From assembly GCA_964575335.1 (NCBI GenBank), contig CAZNPU010000004.1, positions 1-64,000 of the forward strand: a stretch of DNA of 64,000 nt, written 5' to 3'. The first letter of the stretch is position 1. Every line of letters begins with the position of its first letter. Made by a program: the position numbers and the translations under genes. The notes beneath the pieces are model-generated. The model saw only the letters and a list, made by a program, of their open reading frames with translations. It made no database searches and was not told the DNA's origin. The stretch comes from CAZNPU01 sp964575335. Lineage in GTDB: Bacteria > Planctomycetota > Phycisphaerae > Phycisphaerales > SM1A02. Shown piece after piece: positions 26,058 through 36,706 of the stretch.

Positions 26058-26761
26058 TCATTCGCACACAGGGCTTGAAGAAGGAGTATCGCGTCGGCGT
26101 GGAAACCGTTCACGCGCTGCGCGGCATTGATCTTGCAATCGAGCGGAATGAATTCGTCGCCATCATGGGGTCTTCTGGCTCCGGCAAGAGCACGCTGATG
26201 AACATCCTCGGCTGTCTTGATCATCCCACCGAGGGCCGGTACTGGCTGAACAACCGCGACACCAGTCGCATGAGTGCGCGTGAACTGGCGCATGTGCGTA
26301 ATTGCGACATCGGATTTGTGTTTCAGTCCTTTGAGCTGTTGCCGCGCATGAGCGCATTGAAGAACGTGGAGCTGCCGCTGATCTACGCACGGGGCGGCTG
26401 GGGCTCGCGACGCCGCAAAGCCAAAGCAGCGCTTGAACGTGTCGGGCTGGCCAATCGCATGACACACAAGCCCAATCAACTCTCCGGCGGCCAGAAACAG
26501 CGCGTGGCGATCGCGCGGGCGATTCTGAACAACCCCGCCATCCTGCTTGCTGACGAACCGACCGGCAATCTCGATACCGCCACCAGCCGCGACATCATGC
26601 AACTGTTCGAGCAGCTTCACCGCGAAGGGCAGACCATCATCATCGTCACGCACGAGGACGACATCGCCAGCTATTGTCATCGCGTTATTCGCCTCTCCGA
26701 CGGCATGATTGCATCGGACGTCCGCACCAAGCCTGCGGCGAACACTTCATCGGTTGCATGA
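26054..26761 (+). CDS. ABC transporter ATPase (MacB/LolD type)
   Basis: 235 residues with all ABC motifs: Walker A GSSGSGKST (near 37-45), Q loop FVFQSFEL, signature LSGGQKQR, Walker B ILLADEPTGNLD and the H loop IVTHEDDIA. It resembles the MacB/LolD/FtsE group that powers mechanotransmission permeases rather than classic importers. Its start overlaps the adaptor stop by 4 bp and the permease gene follows 178 bp later, so the system has ATPase and permease on separate chains, unlike E. coli MacB where they are fused. Confidence 0.94.
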   Translation: MIIRTQGLKKEYRVGVETVHALRGIDLAIERNEFVAIMGSSGSGKSTLMNILGCLDHPTEGRYWLNNRDTSRMSARELAHVRNCDIGFVFQSFELLPRMSALKNVELPLIYARGGWGSRRRKAKAALERVGLANRMTHKPNQLSGGQKQRVAIARAILNNPAILLADEPTGNLDTATSRDIMQLFEQLHREGQTIIIVTHEDDIASYCHRVIRLSDGMIASDVRTKPAANTSSVA

Positions 26762-26939
26762 TGTTTTACATGAAGTTGTGAACATGCGGACGGTTGAATG
26801 CCTGAAACACTCATCGATCAACAAAGTTGTTTATGACCTTATAACAGTTCAATCCGCTGCACTTTCAATCATGACCTGATCGTTATTTACGCTGGTTGTG
26901 TGATCCCCATCACTGCGGTTTGTCCCGGCACGCACACTG

Positions 26940-28175
26940 ATGCTCAACCCCTTTTTTTACATTCAGGCCATTTTGCTGGCGTTCACCCAGATCTGGCTGA
27001 ACAAGACGCGGTCATTTCTGACTGCGCTGGGGATTATCATCGGCGTAGCGTCCGTGACCAGTGTCATCGCTGCGCTCTCGGGTCTGAAGACCACGGTACT
27101 CACGCAGTTTGAGGAAATCGGCGCAAGCAAAATGTTCATTGTGCCCAACCGGCCCGACAATGCGCCGCGCAACTTATACCCAATCGAAAAAATTCGCCTG
27201 ACAACCGAAGAACTCCACGCCATCAGCCGCGATTGCCCGTCGATCCGCCGCTTGACGCCCAGCACCACCTTCGGCGCGACGATTCAGCACGGGGATCAGG
27301 TGCGGCGCGGCGTCACGGTCACGGGTATCTGGCCCGATTGGCATAGCGTGGAGCACCGTGCCGTGATTGCGGGCCGGCCGTTTTTCAGCATCGATGAAGA
27401 AAACGCCCGCCAGGTCTGCCTTGTCAATGAAGCAGCCATCCGTGAATTGCACCTGGACACCGACCCCAGCGGTCAGTACCTGCTGGTGAACGATCGGCGG
27501 TTCCAGATTGTCGGCGTTGTGGAAACGCGCGAACCGGGATTCTTCGGCGGCGAAACGTCCAGCGAGATTTTCATTCCCTTTTCAACCGCAGCACGACTTC
27601 AGGATCGCAACTTTATATTCATCATTCTGGCGCAGATTGTTTCGCCCGAGGCAGCGGACGAGGCCAAGGCGGAAGTAACCTTCCTTCTGCGAAAAATGCG
27701 CGGCCTGGGTCCCGGCGAACCGAACACATTTGTTGCGCAACCGATCGACCAGTTCATCGACCAATTCAAGGCGCTGGCAGCAGGCATCACCGGCATTGCA
27801 GGCGGCATCGTGGGCATCAGTCTGCTCGTGGGCGGCATCGGCATCATGAACATCATGCTCGTGTCGGTTTCGGAACGCACGCGCGAAATCGGTCTGCGCA
27901 AGGCTGTCGGCGCAACCCCCGCCGCCATCCTGATGCAGTTTCTTCTCGAAGCGGTGACGCTCTGCTTCGTGGGCGGGTTGATCGGCGTCCTGATCGGCGA
28001 GGCGTTTGCCTTGGGCATCAGCAATATCCCCGGCGTTGAATTGCAGGCCTCGGTGCCATGGTGGGCGGTGGTTATGTCGTTTGGCTTCAGCGCCTTTGTG
28101 GGCGTGGTGTTCGGCATGTTTCCCGCCATCAAGGCGGCTCGACTCGATCCCATCGATGCGCTGCGCCATGAATGA
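26940..28175 (+). CDS. MacB-like ABC transporter permease
   Basis: 411 residues with the four-helix MacB/FtsX plan: one helix near the N-terminus (about 25-50), a periplasmic domain of about 230 residues, then three helices (about 285-310, 335-360, 370-395). The last part carries the FtsX-type signature RTREIGLRKAVGA and the end AARLDPIDALRHE, both typical of MacB permeases. Substrate could be a macrolide-like compound, peptide or lipid. There is no clear Shine-Dalgarno sequence before the ATG, and the 178-bp gap to the ATPase shows no obvious regulatory element. Confidence 0.92.
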   Translation: MLNPFFYIQAILLAFTQIWLNKTRSFLTALGIIIGVASVTSVIAALSGLKTTVLTQFEEIGASKMFIVPNRPDNAPRNLYPIEKIRLTTEELHAISRDCPSIRRLTPSTTFGATIQHGDQVRRGVTVTGIWPDWHSVEHRAVIAGRPFFSIDEENARQVCLVNEAAIRELHLDTDPSGQYLLVNDRRFQIVGVVETREPGFFGGETSSEIFIPFSTAARLQDRNFIFIILAQIVSPEAADEAKAEVTFLLRKMRGLGPGEPNTFVAQPIDQFIDQFKALAAGITGIAGGIVGISLLVGGIGIMNIMLVSVSERTREIGLRKAVGATPAAILMQFLLEAVTLCFVGGLIGVLIGEAFALGISNIPGVELQASVPWWAVVMSFGFSAFVGVVFGMFPAIKAARLDPIDALRHE

Positions 28176-28361
28176 CCGCTGCAGATGCATCGATTGCTGT
28201 TTCGCTGCGCTCAGCCCCGAAGGCTGCTGCGACTGCGGCATACGAACTGGCCATTTCTCTGCAGATTATGCAACGCACCAGCCCAATGCCCGAAGAATGC
28301 ATTGCTGCTGCGCGTTGCGTCGATACATTCAATCGCTCACGTTTTCACGATTGCTCACGAT

Positions 28362-30065
28362 ATGACCGTTTCGCTCACTTCGTTTTTCATCCGTACATTT
28401 CGCTGCTGGCGCTGCGGTCTTCGTTGCGGTTTGGCGCTAGCCATGCTCGTTGTCCTTGCGCTGGGCGCGGGATGCGACAGCCCTTTTCGACAAAAGGATT
28501 ATCTCGGTCGAGTGATTCCGCGTGAGCAATTCCAGGAAATTGACACTGTCGATTTCGCAAAGCAGTCACGCCGAGCGCCGGTCACGATTGACGAGGCAAT
28601 TGAGAGCATCACCACAGATATCGTCGCTCCCCCACCGCCGCCTGCGGTCATGGAAGTTTCGCTCGCTGATGTGCGTGCCGCTGCGCTGCAGAACAATTTG
28701 GATTTGCAGGTTGAACTTTTCAATCCCGCCATCGCTGCTGAAGATATCACGGCAGAGGAAGCGGCGTTCGAATCGGTTTTCTTTGCATCAGCGCGGCGGA
28801 GCGTCGTCGATTCACCCACCGCCCTTGGCACCGAAGGCACGCAGTCAACGTTCGATTCCTTTGATGTCGGCGTAAACATTCCATTGCGTACCGGCGGCAG
28901 TGCACGAGTGTCGCTGCCCTTCAGCGAGCTTGAAACCAACAACCCATTTGCGCTTCTGAATCCGTCGTACGACACGGCGCTGCGTTTTTCCATCAGTCAG
29001 CCGCTCTTGCGCAACGCAGGCGTCAACGTGAACACGCACTTTATCCGCGTGGCGCAATATCAGGAACAGATCGTCAGCACACGCACAAAGCTCGAAGCCA
29101 TCCGGATTCTCGCCAATGCCGATCGAGCCTACTGGGCGCTGTACGCCGCTCGCCGCGAACTCGAAGTGCGGCAGCAGCAATATGAACTCGCTCTGGCACA
29201 GCTTGAAAGCGCACAGCGCCGCGTCCAGGCAGGCGATGCAGCACAAATCGAAGTCACCCGCGCGCAATCCGGCGTCGCAGCAAGCCTGGAAGGTATCATC
29301 ATCGCTCACACCGCGGTTCGCAGAGCCCAGCGCGATCTCAAACGCATCATGAACCTGCCGAACCTTCCCATCGGCGGTGAAACCGAACTGTTCACCATCA
29401 GCGAGCCGAACCCGCTGGGGCTTGATCTGGATGCTGAAGAACTCGCTGCTTTCGCTGTAACCAACCGCATGGAGATGCTGGAACTGGAGCTGCAACTGGC
29501 GATCGACGCCAGCGCCATTGATTTCCAGCGCAATCAGAAGCTGCCGCTGGTCGTGCTCGATTACACCTACAGCATCAACGGCCTCGGCCGGTCATATCGC
29601 CCTGCATTCGATCAGATCGCAGACCGCTCATTCGAAGACTGGTCGCTCGGCGTGACGGCGGAGATTCCTCTCGGCAACGAGCTTGCCCGAGCGCGATACC
29701 ACCAGGCTGTGCTGCGGCGGCTGCAGCGGCTGGCCACACGCGAACAGCGCATCGCGGCGATTCGACAGGAAGTCTTCGATGCGCTGGACCTGCTCGAGCA
29801 GAACTGGCAGCGCATTCTCGCAGCCCGGCAGGAAACGATTCTCGCGGCTCAAACCTATGAAGCTGAACGCCGGCAGTTTGAGCTGGGCCTGCGCACAAGC
29901 ACCGATGTGCTCGACGCGGCAACACGGCTGGCGGATGCCCAATCGCGCGAGATCATCGCACTGGCTGACTATCAGATTTCGCTGGTTGATATCGCCTTCG
30001 CCACCGGCACGCTGCTGGGCCATTCCCGCGTGCGCTTCGAGCCATACAGCGAACCCATGCGCTGA
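28362..30065 (+). CDS. TolC-like outer-membrane efflux protein
   Basis: 567 residues from the ATG at 28362; an upstream frame extension lacks protein character. A lipoprotein-type signal peptide ends LALGAGC (weak lipobox, Cys near residue 33). The body has the two repeated outer-membrane efflux protein (OEP) regions: long alpha-helical stretches (about 220-330 and 430-540) with ARRELEVRQQQYELALAQ and QRILAARQETILAAQ, and shorter beta parts that insert in the outer membrane. It completes the adaptor-ATPase-permease-channel set, so this operon encodes a full tripartite exporter, which also implies an outer membrane. The 186 bp before it hold nothing I can identify. Confidence 0.9.
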   Translation: MTVSLTSFFIRTFRCWRCGLRCGLALAMLVVLALGAGCDSPFRQKDYLGRVIPREQFQEIDTVDFAKQSRRAPVTIDEAIESITTDIVAPPPPPAVMEVSLADVRAAALQNNLDLQVELFNPAIAAEDITAEEAAFESVFFASARRSVVDSPTALGTEGTQSTFDSFDVGVNIPLRTGGSARVSLPFSELETNNPFALLNPSYDTALRFSISQPLLRNAGVNVNTHFIRVAQYQEQIVSTRTKLEAIRILANADRAYWALYAARRELEVRQQQYELALAQLESAQRRVQAGDAAQIEVTRAQSGVAASLEGIIIAHTAVRRAQRDLKRIMNLPNLPIGGETELFTISEPNPLGLDLDAEELAAFAVTNRMEMLELELQLAIDASAIDFQRNQKLPLVVLDYTYSINGLGRSYRPAFDQIADRSFEDWSLGVTAEIPLGNELARARYHQAVLRRLQRLATREQRIAAIRQEVFDALDLLEQNWQRILAARQETILAAQTYEAERRQFELGLRTSTDVLDAATRLADAQSREIIALADYQISLVDIAFATGTLLGHSRVRFEPYSEPMR

Positions 30066-30199
30066 CATACACAACCAACGAACCCCGCGTGCATCCTAGG
30101 CAGCCCAGCAGTTGGTCAACCGCACATCGTCAGCCTACTGTTGAAGTGCATCGCATTGCATGCACAACTCTCGAACCTAAATCTGTCTGGAGGATTCCC

Positions 30200-30790
<591 letters not shown>

Positions 30791-30814
30791 ACACACGCGC
30801 CACCGACACACAGC

Positions 30815-30842
30815 GCTGCGGATGTCACACGGCATCCGCAGC
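30815..30842. repeat. 10-bp perfect stem-loop after the redoxin gene
   Basis: GCTGCGGATG and CATCCGCAGC pair perfectly around an 8-base loop, 24 bp after the stop codon. There is no T tract on either side, so it could stabilise the mRNA end or be a weak terminator. Confidence 0.5.
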
Positions 30843-31026
30843 CATTACGCCTCCATCACATCCGCAGCCGACGGGCTGAATCACCTCTCCCCCATGCGGA
30901 CATGCATAGATGAACATGCAGCGGTGGGCATGATCAATTGCCCACGGCGCGGTACCCTCTAATAAGTCATTATCGCGCGCTCCTGATCGTCTGCTTTACC
31001 GGCTCTCACTGCGGGTTTCAAACTCC

Positions 31027-32532
31027 ATGCCTACAGCGCCCAGTGATCAGCAACGCCTGGAACAGCTTGTTCTGCAAGCGCGGCACCCGTGCGTTTTCAT
31101 TCCCACGCACGAAGAGTCTTACGCGCTCGAACTGCTCCGCTGCGCTGCGGTGGGCCAGCACGAGCCGCTGTGGCTGTGGAGCGCGGTAAGGGGGCTGTAT
31201 CCCGGGCTGTTTGAAGACGGGCGGCCGCTCAAAGACACGGAACATCCCGCCGCTGCGCTTTTTTATGCAGCGCAGCAACTTGAGCAGCCCTGCATCTGCG
31301 CGATGCTCGATTTGTGCGGCCATCTGTCAGACGAGCGCACGCTGCGCGCCTTGCGCGAAACCATCCAGCAGTTTCGCGACGCCGGCAGCACGCTTGTGCT
31401 GATCGACCACGAAGACAAGCTGCCAGCGGTCATCGCCAGCGAAGCTGTGCGCCTGGAGCTTTCGCTGCCCGATGAAACGGAACTGGAACGGATCATCCGC
31501 AGCACGCTGCGCCGGCTGAGCCGTGAACGTCATGTGCAGGCGAAGATTTCACGCCGCGATCTGCAAAGTTATATTCGCAACCTGCGCGGTCTTTCGCGCC
31601 GGCAGGCGGAGCAGGTCATCATCGATGCGGTTGCTGATGATCGCGTCTTTAACGCTGACGACATCAATCACGTGCTTGCGCATAAACGCCGCTACCTCCA
31701 ACAGGGTGGCGTGCTTGAGTTCATCGAATCGCCCGTTGATCTGAGCGAAATCGGCGGGCTGGCCAACCTCAAAAGATGGCTCAAGTATCGACGCGATGCC
31801 CTGAATGATGAGGCGATCGACTTCGGCCTCAAGCCGCCTCGCGGCGTGCTGCTGCTGGGTGTGCAGGGCGCGGGCAAGAGCCTGTCCGCCAAGGCGATTG
31901 CAGCAGCGTGGCAGCGACCGCTGCTTCGGCTCGATCCCGGCGCGCTCTACGACCGCTTCATCGGCGAGTCGGAACGCCGCCTACGCGAAGCGCTGCGTCA
32001 GGCGGAAATGATGTCGCCGATCGTGCTGTGGATTGACGAAATTGAAAAGGGTTTCGCATCCGCTGCGTCACATTCGGTCGATGGCGGTCTGTCGCAGCGC
32101 ATGTTCGGCACATTGCTGACGTGGATGCAGGATCACGAATCGCCGGTCTTTCTGGTCGCCACTGCGAACAACATTGACGCCCTGCCGCCGGAACTGCTGC
32201 GCAAGGGCCGATTCGATGAGATTTTCTTTGTCGATCTGCCCACCACGTCGGTGCGCAGGCAAATCTTCGCGATTCACCTTGCCAAGCGCAAACGCAACCC
32301 CGATGACTTTGATCTGGCTGCGCTGGCTGAGGCGTCCCAGGGCTACAGCGGCGCGGAAATTGAGCAGGCGGTGCTGGCCGGGCTGCACGAGGCTTTTGCG
32401 GAAAAACGCGACATCACCACCGAGAGCATTCTGGCGGTCCTGCGCAATTCGCCTCCCTTGTCGGTCACCGCTGCGGAGCGCATCGCTTTCCTGCGCCAGT
32501 GGGCAAAAGGCCGCTGCGTGCCGGCGGATTGA
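31027..32532 (+). CDS. AAA+ ATPase, Ycf46-like
   Basis: 501 residues. The N-terminal 230 residues form the Ycf46-type domain, which looks like a degenerate ATPase without a P-loop (ERIIRSTLRRL, SRRQAEQVIIDAV). Residues about 245-500 are an active classic AAA module: Walker A GVQGAGKS, Walker B VLWIDEIEKGF, sensor 1 VATANNID, arginine-finger region LRKGRFDEIFFVDLP and sensor 2 region YSGAEIEQAV. Members occur in cyanobacteria, plastids and several bacterial phyla, with roles suggested in CO2 use or stress but not settled. Monocistronic, convergent with the yjbQ-type gene. Confidence 0.93.
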   Translation: MPTAPSDQQRLEQLVLQARHPCVFIPTHEESYALELLRCAAVGQHEPLWLWSAVRGLYPGLFEDGRPLKDTEHPAAALFYAAQQLEQPCICAMLDLCGHLSDERTLRALRETIQQFRDAGSTLVLIDHEDKLPAVIASEAVRLELSLPDETELERIIRSTLRRLSRERHVQAKISRRDLQSYIRNLRGLSRRQAEQVIIDAVADDRVFNADDINHVLAHKRRYLQQGGVLEFIESPVDLSEIGGLANLKRWLKYRRDALNDEAIDFGLKPPRGVLLLGVQGAGKSLSAKAIAAAWQRPLLRLDPGALYDRFIGESERRLREALRQAEMMSPIVLWIDEIEKGFASAASHSVDGGLSQRMFGTLLTWMQDHESPVFLVATANNIDALPPELLRKGRFDEIFFVDLPTTSVRRQIFAIHLAKRKRNPDDFDLAALAEASQGYSGAEIEQAVLAGLHEAFAEKRDITTESILAVLRNSPPLSVTAAERIAFLRQWAKGRCVPAD

Positions 32533-32663
32533 TGAACATCAACGCTGCAAGCCTCGATCAATGCATGTACGAAACCGCAGACAATGCAGGGTGAGCGCGC
32601 AAAGCGATATGGGAACGTGCCGTCAAAAAGGCTGCTGCGTTTGCGGTCACCGCTGAATTTTCC

Positions 32664-33068
32664 TTACTGCACATGCACCACGATCCGCCGCGCGTGGCCT
32701 TGGGTGCGATGCTCCCACAGGTAGATGCCCTGCCATGTTCCCAGGGCGAGCCTGCCATCCACGACAGGGATGCTCAGCGAGGTGGCGGTGAGGATGGCTT
32801 TGATGTGCGAGGGCATATCGTCAGGCCCTTCGGCGGTGTGCGTATAGAGCGGGTCGTTTTCCGGCACAAGGTGGTTGAGCCAGCGCTCCAGGTCGCGCCG
32901 GGCGGAAGGGTCGGCATTTTCCTGAATGGTCAGGCTGGCTGAGGTGTGCTGGATGAACACCGTGCACAGCCCTTCGCGCACGCCCGCTTCGGCTACTACC
33001 GAGGCGATCTCGCTGGTGATTTCATGCAGCCCCTGGCCGCGGGATTGAATGGTCAGTCGTTTCAGCAT
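32664..33068 (-). CDS. YjbQ/UPF0047 family protein
   Basis: 134 residues, full family length. Conserved residues are clear: VFIQHTSASLTIQENADPS, PLYTHTAEGPDDMPSHIKA and the C-terminal TWQGIYLWEHR. The histidines and acidic residues form the likely metal-binding active site of this small trimeric enzyme family. A thiamine-phosphate synthase side activity has been reported for the E. coli protein, but the physiological role is uncertain. Convergent with the AAA gene and divergent from the arginine decarboxylase gene. Confidence 0.94.
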   Translation of the reverse strand: MLKRLTIQSRGQGLHEITSEIASVVAEAGVREGLCTVFIQHTSASLTIQENADPSARRDLERWLNHLVPENDPLYTHTAEGPDDMPSHIKAILTATSLSIPVVDGRLALGTWQGIYLWEHRTQGHARRIVVHVQ

Positions 33069-33238
33069 GGCTCGGGCATTTTCGGGTCAAAGTCGGTTCA
33101 ATCCGTCGGCATCAGGCAGCGTGGCCCGGTAATCGGATGCCGTCGGCCGACGGCGGGTGGAGTGACTGTGTGCGAAAGGCGTATTTGGGGATGGAAGTGG
33201 CAGGAAAACTGCTGACATGTTTCGTACACTCAAGGGCT

Positions 33239-35230
33239 ATGGCCACGGACAAATCTGCTTCTTCCATTTCTGCAGTTGCTCTTTCTGCCGACCGGCCGGT
33301 TCGCCGCACACTTGAGCCGGCATGGACGGTGGATGATGCGCGAGAGTTGTATCAGATTCGCCGCTGGGGGAGCGGTTTTTTCGATATCAATGACGCCGGT
33401 CACGTGGCGGTGAAGCCGCACCGAACCCCCCAGCCGGAAATTGACTTGTACGAAGTCATTCAGGGGCTCAAGGAGCGAGGCATCAAGACGCCGGTGATCG
33501 TGGCCTTCAGCGACCTGCTGGCCCGGCGGCTGACTGATCTGTACCAGGCGTTTGCCTCGGCCATTGCTGAGCACGGCTACAAAGGCCGGTATCGCGGCGT
33601 GTATCCGATCAAGGTGAACCAGCAGCGACACATTGTGGAAGAAGTGCAGGCTGTGGGCCAGCAGTTCGGCTTCGGATTGGAAGTCGGCTCCAAGCCGGAA
33701 TTGCTCGCAGTGATGGGCATGACCACTGAGACGCCGGACAGCCTGATTATCTGCAACGGCTTCAAGGAGGATCGTTACGTTGAGTTTGTCACCCTTGCTG
33801 CCAAGCTCGGGCGAACGATCATCCCGGTGATTGAGAACATTGAGGAGTTGCGGCTGATTCTCCGGGCGTCAGAGCAGTACCAGGTTCGGCCCCGCATCGG
33901 CGTGCGCGTGAATCTCAACGCCATGGGCGCAGGCCGCTGGCGACACTCCACCGGCGCCAAGGCCAAGTTCGGCTTGTCCATCTCCGAAGTGCTGGAGGTG
34001 TATTCGCTTTTGAAGCGGCAGAACATGTCCGACTGCCTTGAGCTGCTGCACTGCCACCTTGGAAGCCAGATTCATGACATTCGCCACGTGAATGCGGGCG
34101 TCAATGAACTCAGCCGCGTGTACGTGGAGCTCAAGCGTCTGGGCGCGGGGTTGAAATATCTGGATGTGGGCGGCGGCCTGGGTGTGGATTACGACGGCAG
34201 CCAGACGAACTTTGAGTTCTCCACCAACTACACGCTCGCTGAGTACGCCAGCAATGTCGTGTACCGCATCATGAGCGTGTGCGATGAGGCGGAGATCGAG
34301 CATCCGACGATCATCACCGAATCCGGCCGGGCGATGGTCGCCCACCAGAGCGTATTGGTCTTCAACGTGCTGGGCATGAACTCCACCGACCGCTTTGTGG
34401 TGCCGGAGGAGTTCGCCAAGATTGATCCGGACGATGAAGATACGCCCCGGCCGATCATCGATTTGCTCGACGCATACAACAACGTTTCAGAGCGTCGGCT
34501 GCTGGAATGCTACCACGATGCGCTGCAAGCCCGCGAAGAGGCGATGAGCCTGTTCAATCTCGGCCACATGAGCCTGCAGCACCGCAGCATGGTGGATCAG
34601 CTGTTCTGGGGCACGGCTGCACGAATTCGCGATAAGTGCCGCAATCTTGAATCGGTGCCCGAAGAACTGGCTGATCTTGAGACGACGCTGAGCGATACGT
34701 ATTTCTGCAACCTGTCGATCTTCCAGTCGCTGCCGGATATCTGGGCGATCAACCAGATTTTCCCGGTGATGCCGATTCATCGACTGCACGAGCAGCCGAC
34801 GCGTCATGGCATTCTGGCCGATGTCACCTGCGATTCCGACGGCAAGATCGATCGCTTTGTCGATCTGCGTGACATCAAGAAAACGCTGGAGCTGCACCCG
34901 GTTCGCCACGGCGACGAGTATTACCTTGCAGCCTTCCTTGTCGGCGCGTATCAGGAAACGCTGGGCGACCTGCACAATCTCTTTGGCGATACGCACGTGG
35001 TGTTCATTCGCCTGGATGAAAACGGCAAGTGGTGGATCAACCACATCGTGGAAGGCGATTCGGTGCGTGAAGTGCTCAGTTATGTGCAGTACGAGCCGGA
35101 GAAACTGCGACAGGATATCCGCCGCGAATGCGAACGGGCTGTGCGTGACAACCGCTTGAGCGTGGCCGAAGCGCAATCGCTGAGCAAGGCCTATGAAAAC
35201 GGCCTGGCGGGATACACCTATCTGGAATAA
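33239..35230 (+). CDS. speA: biosynthetic arginine decarboxylase
   Basis: 663 residues from MATDKSASS; the frame is open further upstream but the family start fits here. It is a PLP fold III (alanine racemase-like) decarboxylase: the Lys that binds PLP lies in YPIKVNQQRHIVEEV, followed by GLEVGSKPEL, the HCHLGSQIHDIRHV barrel strand, the glycine-rich LDVGGGLGVDYDG phosphate loop and the C-terminal substrate Cys/Asp region around DVTCDSDGKIDRFV. It converts arginine to agmatine for putrescine and spermidine synthesis. No agmatinase gene is adjacent. Cytoplasmic and monocistronic, with its end convergent to the mlaD-like gene. Confidence 0.95.
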   Translation: MATDKSASSISAVALSADRPVRRTLEPAWTVDDARELYQIRRWGSGFFDINDAGHVAVKPHRTPQPEIDLYEVIQGLKERGIKTPVIVAFSDLLARRLTDLYQAFASAIAEHGYKGRYRGVYPIKVNQQRHIVEEVQAVGQQFGFGLEVGSKPELLAVMGMTTETPDSLIICNGFKEDRYVEFVTLAAKLGRTIIPVIENIEELRLILRASEQYQVRPRIGVRVNLNAMGAGRWRHSTGAKAKFGLSISEVLEVYSLLKRQNMSDCLELLHCHLGSQIHDIRHVNAGVNELSRVYVELKRLGAGLKYLDVGGGLGVDYDGSQTNFEFSTNYTLAEYASNVVYRIMSVCDEAEIEHPTIITESGRAMVAHQSVLVFNVLGMNSTDRFVVPEEFAKIDPDDEDTPRPIIDLLDAYNNVSERRLLECYHDALQAREEAMSLFNLGHMSLQHRSMVDQLFWGTAARIRDKCRNLESVPEELADLETTLSDTYFCNLSIFQSLPDIWAINQIFPVMPIHRLHEQPTRHGILADVTCDSDGKIDRFVDLRDIKKTLELHPVRHGDEYYLAAFLVGAYQETLGDLHNLFGDTHVVFIRLDENGKWWINHIVEGDSVREVLSYVQYEPEKLRQDIRRECERAVRDNRLSVAEAQSLSKAYENGLAGYTYLE

Positions 35231-35320
35231 TGATCCGGTAGGCAACGCAAGAGCGTACAGCGCATATTTATTGCGTGTCGCTGTCGGCAGCGTGCTTCGA
35301 TTATGCCGAATGTTTCACCA

Positions 35321-36601
35321 TCATCGGCCTGTCTGGTCTGCGATGAGCACATCCAGCAGTTGCTGCTGGGCTTTCTCGTAGTTGTCCAGACTCTTGAGAA
35401 GGCTCTGCTCAAGTCGGCGGTAGGCTTCTTCATTGTGCGCAACGGCACTGCCGTGATTCTCCAGCACCCGCCGCACGGCTTCGGATGAGGCTTTCAGGTC
35501 AGCCGCTGCGACGGCAAAGGATCGGGTTGCCTCATACAGCAGTTCGTGCTCCAGTTCCGTTGCTGATGGGCGATACAGCAGTTTCCACGGGCTGCGTCTA
35601 GTTTCGATGGCGGCGAGCTTGAGTTGCTGGGCAGTGAGATTGGCGTTCGCAAGCGCTTCGCCGAGGTTGGTTGCCCACGTGCCGTAGTCCACACGCATGT
35701 CTTCAAGCACCGCCACGGCTGCTTCAACGCCCTGCTGACCGCTCTCGAGCACACGATGAAGTTTATCAAGCGTTTCAGCGTTGATGCGTTCGGTGGCCTG
35801 CTGCACGTTGCCCACAGTGGTTCGAATCGGCTCGCGGTTTTCCTTGATCACTTCGCGACCGTCCAGCAGCAGGCCGTGTCCATCAGCAATCGTAGCGTCG
35901 AGCTTGCTGGTCACGTCAGCCGCCCAGGTCATCACACGATGCATTGACTCCGACCACACCGGCCAGTCGCGCTCGCGCACATCGGCGACCAACGCCCGCA
36001 TGTCTGAAGTTATCACGCTCCAATCCTCCAGAATTGGCGCAACGCGATGGTCGTATTCGTCGGGCATGCGGGCGAGAAAATCGCTGAACACCCTTGCGTT
36101 CTCCACCATTTCATCGGCCTTGGCGGCGTTTTCCGGCCCAAGCAGGTGGGCAAGCATGCCGACCGACGGTGTGCCGCGCAGCGGCTGCGATCCCGTTGCA
36201 AGGCCGGCCGCCGGTTCACCCACGTTGGGAATATCAAGCCACGCATCGGCGCCGATCAGCGGTGAAGAAATCAGAATGATCGCATCACGGTAGATGGCAA
36301 TGCGGCGGTCGAGCGTGAAATCGACTGCAATTTCCCGAAACGCCTCGCCTTCTTTCAACTGCGGACGAATATCCGTCACGCGGCCCATCGACACGCCGCC
36401 CACGCGCACGTCAGAACCGGCCTTCAAATTGTTCACGCCCGAAGCGACATCGAATACAACCGTATATCGCTCCGTGCTGCGCGAAATCGCTTCCACCGCG
36501 TCGGTGAGCACAACAAGAATCGCAAGCCCAAGCAGCAGCGACACCGATACAAAGATGCCGGCACGGATATTGTTGCGGTGACGTTCAGACGGACTGCCCA
36601 T
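35321..36601 (-). CDS. mlaD: MCE/MlaD-family lipid-transport protein
   Basis: 426 residues. An N-terminal membrane anchor (about 13-33) precedes a single MCE domain (about 40-125) with the typical YTVVFDVASGVNNLKAGSDVRVGGVSMGRV start. The remaining 300 residues are mostly alpha-helical, including an amphipathic stretch (about 230-320) that could form the long tunnel or needle seen in some MCE proteins. E. coli MlaD has only 183 residues, so this one has a long C-terminal helix region as in PqiB/Mce types. It would bind phospholipid in the periplasm with the ATPase encoded upstream. Last gene of a five-gene operon. Confidence 0.9.
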   Translation of the reverse strand: MGSPSERHRNNIRAGIFVSVSLLLGLAILVVLTDAVEAISRSTERYTVVFDVASGVNNLKAGSDVRVGGVSMGRVTDIRPQLKEGEAFREIAVDFTLDRRIAIYRDAIILISSPLIGADAWLDIPNVGEPAAGLATGSQPLRGTPSVGMLAHLLGPENAAKADEMVENARVFSDFLARMPDEYDHRVAPILEDWSVITSDMRALVADVRERDWPVWSESMHRVMTWAADVTSKLDATIADGHGLLLDGREVIKENREPIRTTVGNVQQATERINAETLDKLHRVLESGQQGVEAAVAVLEDMRVDYGTWATNLGEALANANLTAQQLKLAAIETRRSPWKLLYRPSATELEHELLYEATRSFAVAAADLKASSEAVRRVLENHGSAVAHNEEAYRRLEQSLLKSLDNYEKAQQQLLDVLIADQTGR

Positions 36602-36706
36602 GCGAGCGCTCCCAATCAGGTGCGTAGGTGATACCTGCTGCGCACAATTGCATCAAGCAATGCAGGTCCTGCCAGTACATCGACCAACTCCCCCTTGGAT
36701 TTTGAC

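Noticed and set aside
27582..28241. A 219-codon minus-strand frame opposite the permease gene
   Set aside because: His/Ala/Asp-rich mirror translation of the MacB-like permease; not protein-like.
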